From Diphasiastrum complanatum (taxonomy: Eukaryota > Streptophyta > Lycopodiopsida > Lycopodiales > Lycopodiaceae), in assembly GCA_029204225.1 (NCBI GenBank), contig MU832017.1, positions 1 to 64,000 on the forward strand: a stretch of 64,000 nucleotides of DNA. The letters run 5' to 3'. Both the position numbers and the translations under genes were made by a program. Every line of letters starts with the position of its first letter. Within the stretch, counting starts at the first letter, position 1. The notes beneath the pieces were generated by a model that ran no database searches, had not been told where the DNA came from, and was given only the letters and a program-made list of their open reading frames with translations. This document shows, piece after piece, positions 44,165 to 57,904 of this stretch.

Positions 44165-47100
44165 ATGGCTCTAAGACCACGCAGGCTTGTGCGTGGTGCT
44201 GGCAGGAGGGTTGCAGCAGCAGGGAAAGATGGTGGTGTTGGAGATTTATGCAGACAATTATCATGTCCAGAGCGCCCCTTAGATGATGCTCTGCAGAGAG
44301 TGGAGGATTTGATCAGACGCGGATTTCAGGTTTCGATCCACATCTTTCATCGTCTTTTAAAAAGTTGTATCAACAGTAAAAACCTAGCAGCCGGTAGGCA
44401 ATTGCAAACCCTAATGCTCAGCAATGGACATGAGTTCAATGCCTATCTGGGGAACCATTTGATCCGCCTATTCGCATCTTGTGGGAGTTTGAATGAAGCT
44501 ATTCAAGCATTTCGCAAATTGCCTGGACCGGATATTCATTCCTGGGCAGCTATTATCTCAGCACATGTAAAAAGTGAGCATGGTGAAGGTGCCATCAAGC
44601 TTTATCATGAAATGCAAAGATCACCCCTCAAACCTAATGACTATGTTTATGTTGCCGTTCTTCAAGCTTGCACTGACACAGCAAATTTAGCAGAGGGCAG
44701 GCTTATTCACGGTCAGCTGGTTGAAAATGGCTATGGTTCAAATGTGTTTGTTGGGAATACACTTGTTGACATGTATTCCAAGTGTGGGAGCTTACATGAT
44801 GCAAGCAGCGTATTTGAAAAGCTTCCAAGCAGAGATATTGTGTCATGGAATGCGATGATCACAGGGCACGCACAGAATGGGCATATTAATGGGGCTTTTA
44901 AACTTTTCCAGACAATGTTGGAGGAGGGCTTGAAGCCTGATGCCTTCACCTACGTAAGCATATTGAAAGCATGTCGCAATGAAAAAGCTCCAGAGTTGGG
45001 GAGGGTAATGCATCGCCACATCGTTGAGAGTGGATATGATTCAGACGAGCTAGTTGGAAGCATTTTGATTGACATGTATGCGAAATGGGGATGTATAGAT
45101 GAGGCTCACCGAGTGTTTGACAGACTTCCAAAAAGGTATACAGTTTCTTGGAATACATTGATCACAGGGTACGTGCAAAATGGATTAGGTCAAGATGCTC
45201 TCCAACATTATTAAAGGATGCTACAGCAGTCTGTTAAGCCAGACGGCATCACATTTGTGAGTGTTCTGAAGGCGTGTAGTGGTTTAGGAGCTGTTGATCA
45301 AGGAAAGTCGATCCACTCACAGATAATCAAAAGACTTGAATCTGATGTTTTTGTTGGGAGCACTCTTGTTGACATGTATGCAAAATATGGGAACATGGAG
45401 GAAGCGTTCAGGGCCTTTGATAAAATACAAAACAAAAATCTGGTGTCCTGGAATGCAATTATTGCAGGGTATGCACAGCATGCACGTGGTCGTGAAGCTC
45501 TTCAACTGTTCGAGAGAATGCAGCTCGATGGCATTAAACCTAATGGGATCACATTTGTTAGCACTTTGAAAGCATGCAGTACCATTGCTGCCATGGATCA
45601 GGGCAAGAAAATTCATGCCCAAATATCAAAAGATCAACTGGACTCTGATATGTTTCTTGCAAGTGCTCTTGTCGACATGTATTCCAAGAGTGAAGCTTAG
45701 ATCATGCTCGTCAAGTATTTGACAAGCTGCCAAGAAGAGATGTTGTTATGTGGAATGCGATGATTGGGGGTTATGTGGAGCATGGATTTGCCAAGGATGC
45801 TCTTAAACTTTTTACGGACCTTCAACAACTGGATATCAACCCTAATGTTGTGACCTTTTTAAGCCTTTTGAAAGCATGTACAGACTTACAATCTTTGGAT
45901 GAAGCCAAGCCTGTTCTTGCCAAGATTAAAAAACCGGGCTCGAGTCAAATGCTCTTGTTGGCAATACTTTGGTGGACATGTTTGCGAAATGTGGGAGTTT
46001 AGAGAAAGCAGAGGAAGCTTTTGCAAATTTATCAGAAAGAAATGTAGTATCCTGGAATGCGCTCATATCTGGCTATGTTAAGACTGGAGGTGGTAGGCAA
46101 GCCGTGGAATTATACAAGAAGATGCGAAGGCAGGGCGTCAAGCCAGATGTTATCACATTTGTAAACCTGCTCAAAGCATGCGGCAGCATATTGGCAGTAG
46201 ATGAAGGCAGGCTTATTCATTCTGAAATAAAGAAATCTGAACTTGAATCCAATGCATTCATTGGAAGCAGTCTTGTTGATATGTGTGCAAATTGTGGTGA
46301 TTTGAATGAGGCACGCCAAGTTGTCTAAAAGAGATGTAGTCCTCTGGAATGCAATGATCGAAGGGTATGCACAGCGTGGTTTCAGTGAACAGGCCTTTGA
46401 ATTTTAGGAGCAATGCAGCAAGAGCGTATCATTCCTGACAATGCCACTATAGTTAGTGTTCTAAAAGCCTGTGGAAGCATAAAATCCCTAGAGCGAGGGA
46501 ATCTTATCCATGCCCTTATCAATGAACATATGCTGTCAGATCCATTACTTGGATATGCCCTTGTCGACATGTATGTGAAGTGTGGTAGCTTAGATGATGC
46601 ATGTGAAATTTTTGAAACTTTAACACCAAAAAGTGCAATCTCGTGGAATTCATTGATTGCAGGTTATTCACATCAAGGCTTTGGTCAACAAGCCCTGCAA
46701 CTCTTCAAGGAGATGCAAACCGAGGTCATAAAACCAGATAAATTCACGTTTTTGAGCATTCTGAAAGCTTGTGGCAGTATACCAGACCTAAATGAGGGAA
46801 GGCTGATACACATGCAGATCAGTAAGAGCCCATTCAATTCAGATCCTTTTGTTAGGAGTGCGCTTGTTGATATGTATGCCAAATGTGGGAATCTTGATGA
46901 AGCACAGGGAGTTTTTGATGAGCTGGTGGAAAAGGATCTAGCTTCATGGAATGCAATGATTGCAGGATATGCCACAGATGGTGGTGGTGAGCAAACCATT
47001 TTACTGTTTCAGAAACAGATGTGAAGCCCGATGCAATCACCTTTCTAATGTGCTGAAAGCATGTGGCAACATAACATCCATAGAACATGGCAAGCTGATT

Positions 47101-47773
47101 CATCACTTCTTAGTGAATAGTGGCATTCAGCCTAACTTGCATGTTGGAAATACTCTAGTTGACATGTATGCTAAATGTGGGAGCTTAGATGAAGCACACC
47201 AAGTTTTTGAGGATGTGCTTGAGGAGGACTTGGTGACATGGAATGCTCTGATGGGAGGTGCCCAACATGGGCTTGGCCCTCAGGCTCTTCGACTATTTGA
47301 TAAAATGAATCAGGAGGGCATGATGCCTGATGATATCACCTTCATCAATCTGCTTTCAGATTGTAGCCATTCAAGACTGGTTGATGAAGGTGTTTGCCTC
47401 TTCAGATCCATGTTTCAGGATTATGGTATGATTCCAAAGATCCAGCATTATGTTTGCATGGTTATCTTCTTAGTCGTGCTGGGAATCTATGTGAAGCTGA
47501 GCACTTTATCAATACAATGCCTTTTAAACCGGATGCTACAGTATGGATGCCTCTTCTGGGGGCTTGTCAGACGTATGCCAATGTCAAGTTAGGGGGACGC
47601 TCGTTTGCCTCCATTTTGAAAATAGATCCACAAACTTTGCTGCACATGTTTTGACGTCAAATAGTTATGCTGCGGCTGGCAGGTGGAAAGACACAGCATT
47701 TATAAGAAAGAATATGAACCTTGCTGGGACACTGAAAGCACCTGGATTAACATGCATTGGCTTAGATGATTAG
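44165..47773 (+). pseudogene. PLS-class PPR protein pseudogene with E motif
   Basis: Likely start ATG 44165 (MALRPRRLVRGAGRRV, arginine-rich like an organelle targeting peptide); an in-frame ATG is at 44147. Then about 25-30 pentatricopeptide repeats, with signature segments such as GNTLVDMYSKCGSLHDASSV, DIVSWNAMITGHAQNGH and KPDAFTYVSILKACRNE. The end (47510-47773) resembles the E/E+ region (KPDATVWMPLLGAC; then YAAAGRWKD, APGLTCIGLDD); there is no DYW domain. Such proteins bind organelle RNA and help edit it. Breaks: stop 45212; frame losses near 45690, 45940, 46322, 46400, 47020, 47050, 47470 and 47635. Most are single-base or short deletions, so the gene died fairly recently as one unit. 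No introns. Confidence 0.9.
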
Positions 47774-50347
47774 AGGCATAAGGAGTCATATCAAAATGGA
47801 GAGCCAGACAAAAATGTCATATTTTGAAGAATCTGACCATTTCCTTAAGTATGTTGGATACATCATCCTCTGTCCATGACATAGTTTACATGCTCAGTGA
47901 ACAGTCATCATAGTTTACATGCTCAGTGAACAGTCATCAGATTTGCCGCTAATGGCATAGTCTGAGATTGCATGGTCAGAGGAAACACGCGCAATTGAAG
48001 GATTGCATACACCTGCGATTATTTCATCACAAGGTAATTTTGAACCTTGTTGTTTGATTACTTAATGAAACTTTGATTATTATCTTGATAACGTAATGCT
48101 GCCACATCTTTTTATTTTATGTTCTTAAATATATACCTTAATCATGAAATGATCCAACCTGTAAGCTTGTAAGTTGCATGTAAGTAGTGGGCCAGCTCAT
48201 CATTTAGGCTTGCATAAGTAATCGGTGATTGCTTAGTATAGTCAAACTTATTGACTGCATGAACAAATGTACTGTTTATCTCACTAACAGGTTTTGGTAA
48301 CATAGGTATTGACTACCTAGTGTAGACATGCACTGTTTACTCGGTAAGGTGGCTGAGTAGTCAAATGTACCAATTGTTTTAGTAAACAAAGGTACTATTC
48401 ACTCAGTGGGACAATTGAATGATCTGATTGTTCAAGTGCTTTTAGGGTTTGACCCCAGGGACCATAGGAGCTACATTGAGAGTTAATTACAGAAAGTGTA
48501 GAGGTAACACTTTGCATGTCAAAAGGCAGCCATAAATGTTTCACACTGAATGTTTTTCACATTATTATTATTTTATATTTTAGTATTGCCCATTAAGTAA
48601 ATTTTTTGTTCATATTTGGTAGTATATAACTAACATGTTATCAAATGTAGGCATCAATTATAAATGATCTGCCATACAAGTATGCACTTTACATACATGT
48701 GGTTGGCTGTCTCACCTATTGGGTGTGTAAGTATTCAAATGGACCATTGTACCTTGTGTGGTTGAAGGATTGACTACACAAATGAGCAAATATACTGTTC
48801 ATCTCATTGAGAGCTTCTGGGAGGAGGTCAAATGCCCACCTTAGTAGACGTATGTTTAGTTCTACCCAGCAGGATATTTGATCTATCGAAGGGACTGATA
48901 GTTCAAGCAGACAAGTGCATTGCTATGCTCCCAGGGTTTTGTATTATCAAATGTACTGATGATTAAGTGTAGTTAGGGTTTTGGACACTTGGGTACTATA
49001 TTTGGCACTTCAGTCAGTAAGGTTTGTGCTAGACAGTGCATAGAAATATATTGTTGGGGCCAAAATTCAAATCGAAGTAAGTCATAGCTCCTTGAAGGAG
49101 CTCAAGAGGTTTTTGATAATGTCTTTGCATGGCACCAGAGATGAAACAACCGAAAGTGATATTCTTAGGCAACTAGCATTTGAATGACTATGTTGTCCTC
49201 GCAATATGGGTAAGTTCGAGGTTTTGTCACCAAGAAATTGAAGGTCTTTGCAATCTAAAGAGGGTACCAAAATCTGAAGATCCTGAAACCCTGCTTCCAC
49301 AAGTTTGAACTTCGCTGTCCCATTCTCAATGCTCATTGTTCATGGATTTGACTAATGAGTCATGACATCAGCTCATTTATGTACATTTAACATCCACTCT
49401 CAGCTATATAATCCATTGTTCAGCTATTTGATTCTACTTTTCAATGTCTAATTTTGTATTCAAACGTTTAAATACTGTACTGTGTGATGGATGTTCGATG
49501 CTAAGTCATGGATAAGTCATAAATTTTATTGTCAAGTGCAAGTTGGAACATGGAATTTAGATTCTAGATGATGAAACAGTCTAGAGTCTAGACAGTAGAA
49601 TCGATTATCCACTTCATGTGCATTGTGATTCTGTGAACACTGACTTAGTTTCAGCATTTATATCGAAAAATATTTACAAATTTTTTTCCAATACTTATGG
49701 TATAGAATGGCCTGATTTTGAACTGGGTGGAAACATAGGGTGGACCTACTTTTAACTGGTCTCTTGACTTGATTAATATTGCATGTTGGTGTCCTCACTT
49801 TGATTACTACATGATGTAGCTCCAGCCTCCAGGTGATGCATGCAATCATGCATATTTGTGCATGGCTGTGCATGTGCCTTTATTGTGCGAGGTAATGTGT
49901 TTGGCACCCTTCCTCCGTATTGGTATCTCCTACATCATGATGAAACTTCATCTTACTTCATAACCAGCTCGATTAGCATTGCGTGGATGTGTCTCCTTCT
50001 GACATGATGTAGCTCGAAGTCAAAGATGAAGCACTCAGTCTTACATTGCTATATGTGTGCCATTATCAGACATGTATGTGATATCTAGAGCTTGTATAGC
50101 TTGCATCATGGTTGGTTGGAGAGATAACATTTGTATTTCGAGAAAGAAGTTCAGGTTGTAATTAATATTGATCCTTGGTTGCAATGTTATGTAATGTCCA
50201 CTTCTCCCTGTTGTTCACCATCATTGCGTGTAGGCCAATGCACATGACTATAGCTTTTCATGTGCGTTGCAGGTCCTCATCTGGTTGGTTATATCTGAAT
50301 ATATTCTGTATGAAGCAGATGTTATGATGTCTAGTTTGTAATGTATG
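47774..50347. other. Intergenic, no gene recognised
   Basis: Includes an exact 29-bp tandem duplication (47880-47908 and 47909-47937, starting CATAGTTTACATGCTC). Loosely repeated phrases of the type 'aaatgtactgtt(t/c)atctcact' occur near 48266 and 48790. No coding evidence. Confidence 0.55.
47880..47937 (+). repeat. Exact 29-bp tandem duplication
   Basis: Two adjacent identical units beginning CATAGTTTACATGCTCAG just after the PPR pseudogene. Confidence 0.9.
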
Positions 50348-50360
50348 AAACCACAACCTG
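50348..50360 (+). repeat. SINE target site duplication, left copy
   Basis: AAACCACAACCTG; the identical right copy is 50584-50596. Confidence 0.88.
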
Positions 50361-50583
50361 TCCATCACAGTGGGGTGCATTGGGTAGAGTTGTTGACTGC
50401 CACCGAGAAGGTGCAGGCTCGAATCCCGACCACTATGTAGTGACATCTAAGGAGACTATCTCCCGACCACTATGTAGTGACATCTAAGGAGACTATCTCC
50501 GTAAATATGGGCATTGCCAAAGTTGTATATGTTGTATATAATGACCACTAGTTGCTTAGTATGTATGCAAAAAAAAAAACAAA
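50361..50583 (+). mobile_element. tRNA-derived SINE with perfect target duplication
   Basis: Flanked by an exact 13-bp direct repeat AAACCACAACCTG (50348-50360 and 50584-50596). The 5' part is tRNA-like: GTGCATTGGGTAGAGTTG resembles a D arm/A box and GGCTCGAATCCCGACC (50417-50432) is a B box with one change from GGTTCGANNCC. The body holds an exact 36-bp tandem duplication (starting CCGACCACTATGTAGTG, from 50427 and 50463). The 3' end is an A-rich tail (CAAAAAAAAAAACAAAAAA, ending 50583-50586). These are the hallmarks of a Pol III-transcribed SINE moved by LINE machinery. 223 bp in all. Confidence 0.85.
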
Positions 50584-50596
50584 AAACCACAACCTG

Positions 50597-52485
50597 AAAT
50601 CACGTCAACATCCCACCTCAGATCTCTTGTCAATCATGCAGAAGACATTTTCAGACCTCATTTTTTTGCACCAAATCCAACTGGGGTTTGAAGATACCAT
50701 GGTGAAACTATGGATTTCCCAGATTTGATGCTTGAAAATTTCGCATTTTGGTTATTAAGCCAGGTTTTAAGCTTCAATGACTAGCATGTCAGTAAAGTTA
50801 ATTACACATGATTAAAGCAGACTTACTGGCTCTTTTTATCTGGACAGTTCCATTCTTGCAAGGCAATTTAAAATTGATAGTGGAAGAAGGTAAAAGATGC
50901 AAATTGGCAAACCATGGAACCAGGTATTCTTTCCTTCAAGTGGTTTGTGGCGAAGAGTTATTAGAGACCTCATAATTATGCTAGTTTGAGGCCCCCCTCC
51001 CCCTAAGGGAACTTTGCACAAAGCTACAAAATTAGGGCTAAGATCCTTTAACCTTATCTAGACTCAATGTCTTATACTTAACTAATGAGGCTGGACTAAT
51101 GCAAAACTGACCTGAACCTTTCCCCCCTGGCCCCCCTCATAATTCAAAAACATTACTCTTCATGTGGACTTCTAAATGTAACTTTTGTAAATGTTGCTAA
51201 AATTAAAATTGCACAACATGTGCTGGAGGTTGTTGATGAACATACAGATCTATCTATGAAGTATCTCAACTTCAATAAACGCAAAATCTTTCGAAATGGG
51301 TCAAAATCTTTAAAAAAAAGTAACAATTTAGTAATTTTTCAAATTTGTCAAAGAACATGTTTTTTCAAAACAGAAAAATTCAAATTCTTAAAAATTTAAC
51401 TAAAAAAGATGCTTTTTGACCCAAAAAACAATACATCATGCTAAAACATGTTGACCTTTCAATAAAACTACTCAAATCAAAGTTGAGCATCATGTGACAA
51501 AATATCTAGTTTTTCAATAGTCTAAATTAAGATTATTTTTAGAACTCATAGAATACATTCCATTTTGGTTGTGGAAAAATTTACCACAAAATTAAAAAAT
51601 ATTCAAAATACTTTTGATATTAAATTTTTTATCATTCAAATTTCAAAAAGCAATTAATGTCTTTTGCTATTATTGGCTCTTGAAATCCATTATGATATAT
51701 CATTTCACTATTCTAGAAAATAGAAACTTAATTAAAAGATAAACATACAAGTGTTTGTCGCAACATAGTGTTCAATTCAAATATATGTTATGAGCATGGG
51801 TGTCAAAAGATACCAAAGATTGTGGAAAGCGTGATCAGTTTTTTTATGAGAATAAAAAATAAGAATGCTAGTGCTTGTAGTAAATATGGTTTCAAATAAC
51901 ATTTATTTATTTCTTATTTTGTGATTTTTGATATCTTTAAAATTTTAATTTTTTTAAAGTTTTCAGAAAATTAAAAAAATATAAATTCTTTAAAAAAAAA
52001 TCAATTTTTTTATAAAATCTCAATTTCAAATTTTTAAGATTTTTGAAACTTCTTTTGATTTTTTTACTGTTAAAGTCTATTAATTTAATTTGTTTCGTTT
52101 TACATAAAAAGCTTTCTAAAATATCTAGATTTTAAAAAAATATTTATTTATTTAGCGTTATAAAATCTAAAAAATTTTAGATTTAAAATGAAAAAATTGA
52201 ATGAATTTAATATTTGTGAATTTTTGAGTTTTTAAGGTTTATGTGTACGATACTTTTGAGCATGCATAATTTTTTTATATTCTCTCAAAGATTGCATCAT
52301 GATTTATGCTAATATAACATTATTTGAAATTATAAAATTAGGTGATTTCACAAATTTTCCTAAGGAAAAGTAAAAAATGAGTCTCTCCATCCTTTACAGT
52401 TTCAAAAGATTTCATATTATTGTATATTTCATCCAGACATAGCTACTAATGCGACACACGAAGCACATTTCACTTAGCTAGGAGA
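50597..52485. other. AT-rich intergenic, no gene recognised
   Basis: From 51200 to 52400 the sequence is dominated by A and T runs with no coding potential. No repeat unit is evident. Confidence 0.6.
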
Positions 52486-52900
52486 GCAAACATTTTCTCA
52501 TAGTCTATGCCCTTGCTTTGCGCACACCCCTTCACAACAAGTCTTGCCTTGTGTTTCACTAGGTTTCCATGCATTGCTTTTTGTCATATCTCATCATCTT
52601 TAGCTTTCTCATAGCAAGAGGGTTCTTTGGACCAAATAATATTTGCTCATAAGTGCAAAATTAACCTAGAATCTATCAAGTTCCATCTTCTCCCTCATGG
52701 AAGATCATAGCTCTTCCTCTTTGCTAGGCTTGGCAACCTTGCCTTCCTTGTCATCCACGAGCCTCGTATGATCTTTTTTACTACCCAAAAGGAATGTGGC
52801 CCATCTTAAGATATTCTTGTAATTGCCTAGAAATTGCCTCTTCTTCCTTAGCACTAATCTTGTATGGAAAAAGGGATACAAACCTGTTATCGGGAAGTAA
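52486..52900 (-). pseudogene. Short Ty1/copia reverse transcriptase relic
   Basis: Minus strand at about 52490-52560 reads KHKARLVVKGCAQSKGIDYE, the conserved copia RT block. Just upstream (52570-52645) is KEPSCYEKAKDDEIWQKAMH, matching the 'P.ty.eAl....W..AM..E' block. Further pieces to 52900 are too decayed to assign. Stops on both sides. Confidence 0.72.
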
Positions 52901-53723
52901 CTCTATCTAATGGTCGACACTCCATTGGAGAGGTAGGCCATCAAGTAGTTCTTAAAAATAAAACATCGCTAAATTCTTGTCTAAGTTTATTCAAAACCCA
53001 ACCTTTTGGTAAAAATGAGCAATTAACTATGTCTAGAAAGATGGATCCACTACAACCTTTTCAAAGATTTTTGACCCGATTACCGAGGCTTTTCTGATGC
53101 AAAGTTTTAAAAAAAAGTCCTTATTAATTGCATTGTTCTTTGACATGCATTGGAAGTTGGAACATGAAATGCCCACTGCAAAGCCATGACTCTGATATTC
53201 TAAGACTTTAAGATGATTTATGGCAGAAGTTGATTGGGCCACTTGGAAGGTTTTTACTTTGTTATTGACTTGGAAGTCCCAATTGGGATGACATAGTCCA
53301 AGAATGAGATCTACATATTAAATAAAGGTAGGTTTCACAAATAGTCCAAATATTGAATGTGCATTTTGAAAATAGATGTCACATATTTTGAAAGATGTTG
53401 ACCTCCTAAAAATCAATAACGTTTTTTTTCTATAGAAAAATTTATAGCCTTTGACAAGTAGAGTTAATGTAACATTCCTAAGCTTTTGTTTTTTGGGAAA
53501 GGGGGACGGGGGGTTCATTCTAGGGCTAATTCGAGAGCCTTCCGCCCTAGAGGACCTGCTTAAAGGCACCATGAATTGAACAACCAACATATAAGACCGT
53601 GAGTTCAATGTATGTCCCAAGGTTGAAACATTGTGTCCTTGTTCTAGCAAACCTTCATATATAATGAATGTCAAAATCTCTTCTAAAAACAAAAATGAAA
53701 ACAACTAGCACTTGAAAAACTTA
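52901..53723. other. No gene recognised
   Basis: One 128-codon minus-strand frame (53318-53704) has no family resemblance and looks like chance. Confidence 0.5.
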
Positions 53724-53837
53724 AAGGTCAAGTACCAAAGCATGAGTTAAAAGGAGGGGTTGCAACAACCCTTCCATTTAATATGACCCCATGATTTTCT
53801 CCCCACCATATGTTTAAGGAAACCTACCTCAAGTTTT
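53724..53837 (+). repeat. Left terminal inverted repeat
   Basis: Pairs with 54889-55000; see the element entry. Confidence 0.85.
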
Positions 53838-54888
53838 TTTTCAAACAGCCTTCCCTTGTGTATTGCGACTTTTTTGTTTTATTGGTCTTCTTATTTCTTG
53901 CAATTTTTTTGCACTCACGGGCTGCCACATAGTGCATGTCATTGGCGGATCAACGTATTCCACACCATCAATGGCATGCCAGTGATGATGCAGACACCAT
54001 CCAAGGGTGGTGGTGGGTTCTCCTCCACTACCCCCTCTGCTCCCCAATCTTGATGGAAGGGCCCCAGCACTGCGTGGCAGTGCAGAATACGCTACTTCGT
54101 CATTGGTTGTCTACATGCACATTCCTTCAAAATTTTCATGTGCTATGTGTCAACTTTTCATTGGTTGTCCACTTAAGAATTGTGACAACAAGGCTCTCAA
54201 AAAGTTTGGTTCTAAATTTACATGAATATCTGCTTATGGAGGTGTCCCAAAATACAAATAAAATATGAGCACTTGGCACTACCGATGCATAAGATTCATG
54301 TAGCTCATCATAATTCATACAAGAAACCAAAGTAGATTTTGAGATTGTGTAGTTCTATCTTGTAAGTCTTCAACTCAATTTTGGTAAAATTGTTCCATGT
54401 ATAACAAATACAAGGAAAGTTCAGAAATTAATGACACACGTGACAATGAAATCTCTTGATGGGATGCACACTAAGGCTCTAGAAAAGGTTCCATATCAGG
54501 ACCCTTTAAAATTTTAACTTTTTAATTTTGATAAGCACAATCTAGCAAACTAAAATATTTTGAATGATATGCTAATTTTTTAGCATGCTAGCTACTATAA
54601 TTTATTGCACTGTAACAAAGCAAACAAAAAAACTGAATCCAATCAAATTAAAAGTATTGAGTCTGTAAGAATTGGTTACTATAAAGAAAAAGCATAATAA
54701 GGAACTTTACAAAGTGTGAGGTTCCTTGAACCCTCCAATTTTCTAACATTTTTTTTAGTAGTTTTTTAATGGGTGCTTTTGCTTAAAAGGGGCCTCTCTA
54801 GTATCTACTTAATATTTGAAGAAGGATTTTTAGAAGTCAACACTCTATAGGAATTGACATGTTTTAAAAATTGGAGTTTATTTGAATG

Positions 54889-55000
54889 AAAACTTGAGGT
54901 AGTTTCCTTAAACATTTGTGGGGAGAAAATCATGGGGTCATATTAAATGGAAGGGTAGTTGCAACCCCTCCTTTTAACACACGCTTTGGTAATTGACCCT
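54889..55000 (-). repeat. Right terminal inverted repeat
   Basis: Pairs with 53724-53837; see the element entry. Confidence 0.85.
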
Positions 55001-56035
55001 TATAGGGATGGATAGCTACTAGCAAGAGTCAAGATGAGTAGGTGGACCGTGGTGGGTTTGGGGGAAGGGCAGATGAATTTGCTGTCAGATTTCTGACTGA
55101 GTATGTGTTTAACATTTGTTTTCTCTAATTTATTCCTCTCTCGGCAGCTGCTGACAGCAATCAACAACTGAACTAGAAATTAGCCACATAATCTTATACA
55201 TATAGATATCTCTAGAGTGTACATGTATCCATCTGTTATGTCTCCATCTGCAATAAATTGGAATTTGGCACTCACGAGTGTTCAAGTTCATCCATAGCTA
55301 GACTCCAGACTCCAGAGGCTTATCTCACTCCCTCCCATCTGGGCCATTTTTTCTCCATTTGGGTTCTTATTGTTTTGCATTGTTTCAGCCATTTTTCCTT
55401 CATTTGGGTTCTCATTGTTTTCCATATCGTTTCTCACTGTTTTAAGCTAGTTTTCCTTCATTTGGACTTTCATTGTCTTCCATCCAGGTTCTAACTTCTG
55501 ACTGTTCTCACTGTTTTGACCATTTTTCCTTCATCTGGTCTCTCGAAGTTTTGCATCTGGGTTCTCACTATTTATACCCATTTTTCCTTCATTTGGGTTC
55601 TCATTGTTTTTCCCTTCCTTCTTGTTGCCTCAGCCTCAGCACGTTGCTTTGCTTCTTCTACGCCTTTGTTCAATTAGTCCTCAAAGAAAGAGCTTGTTGT
55701 TTGATCCAGGGGTTGAATCACCGTTGCTGCTCTGCAAAATTCTGATCTGAGGTGAGCAAACACCCTGTACTATTTCTGCTTTTTCCCGGAAGAGTTCCCA
55801 GCACTTGGAGATTTCACGCACATTGACTGGCATTGTGGCCCTTTATGCCGAAACTGGCATTATGATCAGCGCCTGAGTCATTTGCTATGTAGTTTCCTAC
55901 TTTCTTAGACAATGCTAGCAAATAGTGGTTCTGCTAGAGTGATGTTCCTTCTCTGTATTGCTGTAAGTTTTGGTTTCAGTTTGCAATTTTCTGTGTGGCA
56001 TAATCTTCTGTGGACTTCTGTCTTCAGATTGCATC
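55001..56035 (+). promoter_or_regulatory. Upstream region and probable 5' leader of the O-methyltransferase gene
   Basis: Non-coding. 55330-55620 carries about five imperfect copies of a pyrimidine-rich unit of the form CCATTTTTCCTTCATTTGGG followed by TTCTCATTGTTTT. A TATA-like TACATATAGATATC lies near 55197. A possible leader intron acceptor (TGGTTTCAG) is at 55971-55979. The exact transcription start cannot be read from sequence. Confidence 0.4.
55335..55615 (+). repeat. Imperfect pyrimidine-rich repeat cluster
   Basis: Variants of TTTTCCTTCATTTGGGTTCT start near 55350, 55393, 55450, 55526 and 55583, spaced 43-76 bp. Confidence 0.7.
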
Positions 56036-57406
<1,371 letters not shown>

Positions 57407-57900
57407 CGGTCATTATAAAATATTTTAGCTTCTGCCAAAGTTTACGACATATCAAACAATCAAACATTTTTTTGCTTCTTCAGGGAAATAAATCAATCTT
57501 AAATCGCTACAACTTTTCTCTACCTCCAGAGCAAGCATATTTGCTTTTTTGAATATAGGTTAGAATGCCAACATGTGACTCATTCCAGAAGCTAGCGGCC
57601 TTAACTTAGCTACTCAAATAGCTGTTTGTTAGTTATTCAGTTGAAACTGATACTGCATATGGAATATGTAAATGATTCTACTTTATGCTGAGTAGTCTCA
57701 TTTTCAAGTGATACATGTGCATTGTGTTGATGCAATTCTCTAATATATAAAATTGAAACTGTGCTTGAATAGACATCTAATCTTTCATCTGGAGTTTTTG
57801 ATTTGTGTGAAGTCTTCTTGTCCATCCATGCTTCTTAACTTACTAAGAGAGCTTTCAAAAGTTCAAATACAATATTTGGGCCAGGTCAACTAGCATTGAT
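57407..57900 (+). other. 3' flank of the O-methyltransferase gene
   Basis: No gene. It probably includes the 3' untranslated region; I cannot place the cleavage site. Confidence 0.45.
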
Positions 57901-57904
57901 CTCT

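Larger units (their letters stand above)
53724..55000. mobile_element. Non-autonomous DNA transposon with about 113-bp terminal inverted repeats
   Basis: 53724-53837 and the reverse complement of 54889-55000 match over about 113 bp with roughly 10 differences. Both contain TTAAAAGGAGGGGTTGCAAC and ATGACCCCATGATTTTCTCC. The outer ends are AAGGTCAAGTACC and AGGGTCAATTACC. The interior (53838-54888, about 1.05 kb) has no transposase frame. The flanks are TA on both sides (53722-53723, 55001-55002), compatible with a 2-bp TA target duplication, but that is weak evidence. Total 1.28 kb. Confidence 0.8.

Noticed and set aside
50361-50440. A functional tRNA gene
   Set aside because: No pairing acceptor stem and weak anticodon arm; the A-tail and exact TSD identify a SINE.
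53318-53704. 128-codon minus-strand frame
   Set aside because: Low-complexity, no motif, and adjoining sequence looks non-coding.
55970-56035. In-frame extension upstream of the O-methyltransferase start
   Set aside because: It begins at TTG, not ATG, and overlaps a likely leader-intron acceptor; ATG 56036 gives the normal family start region.
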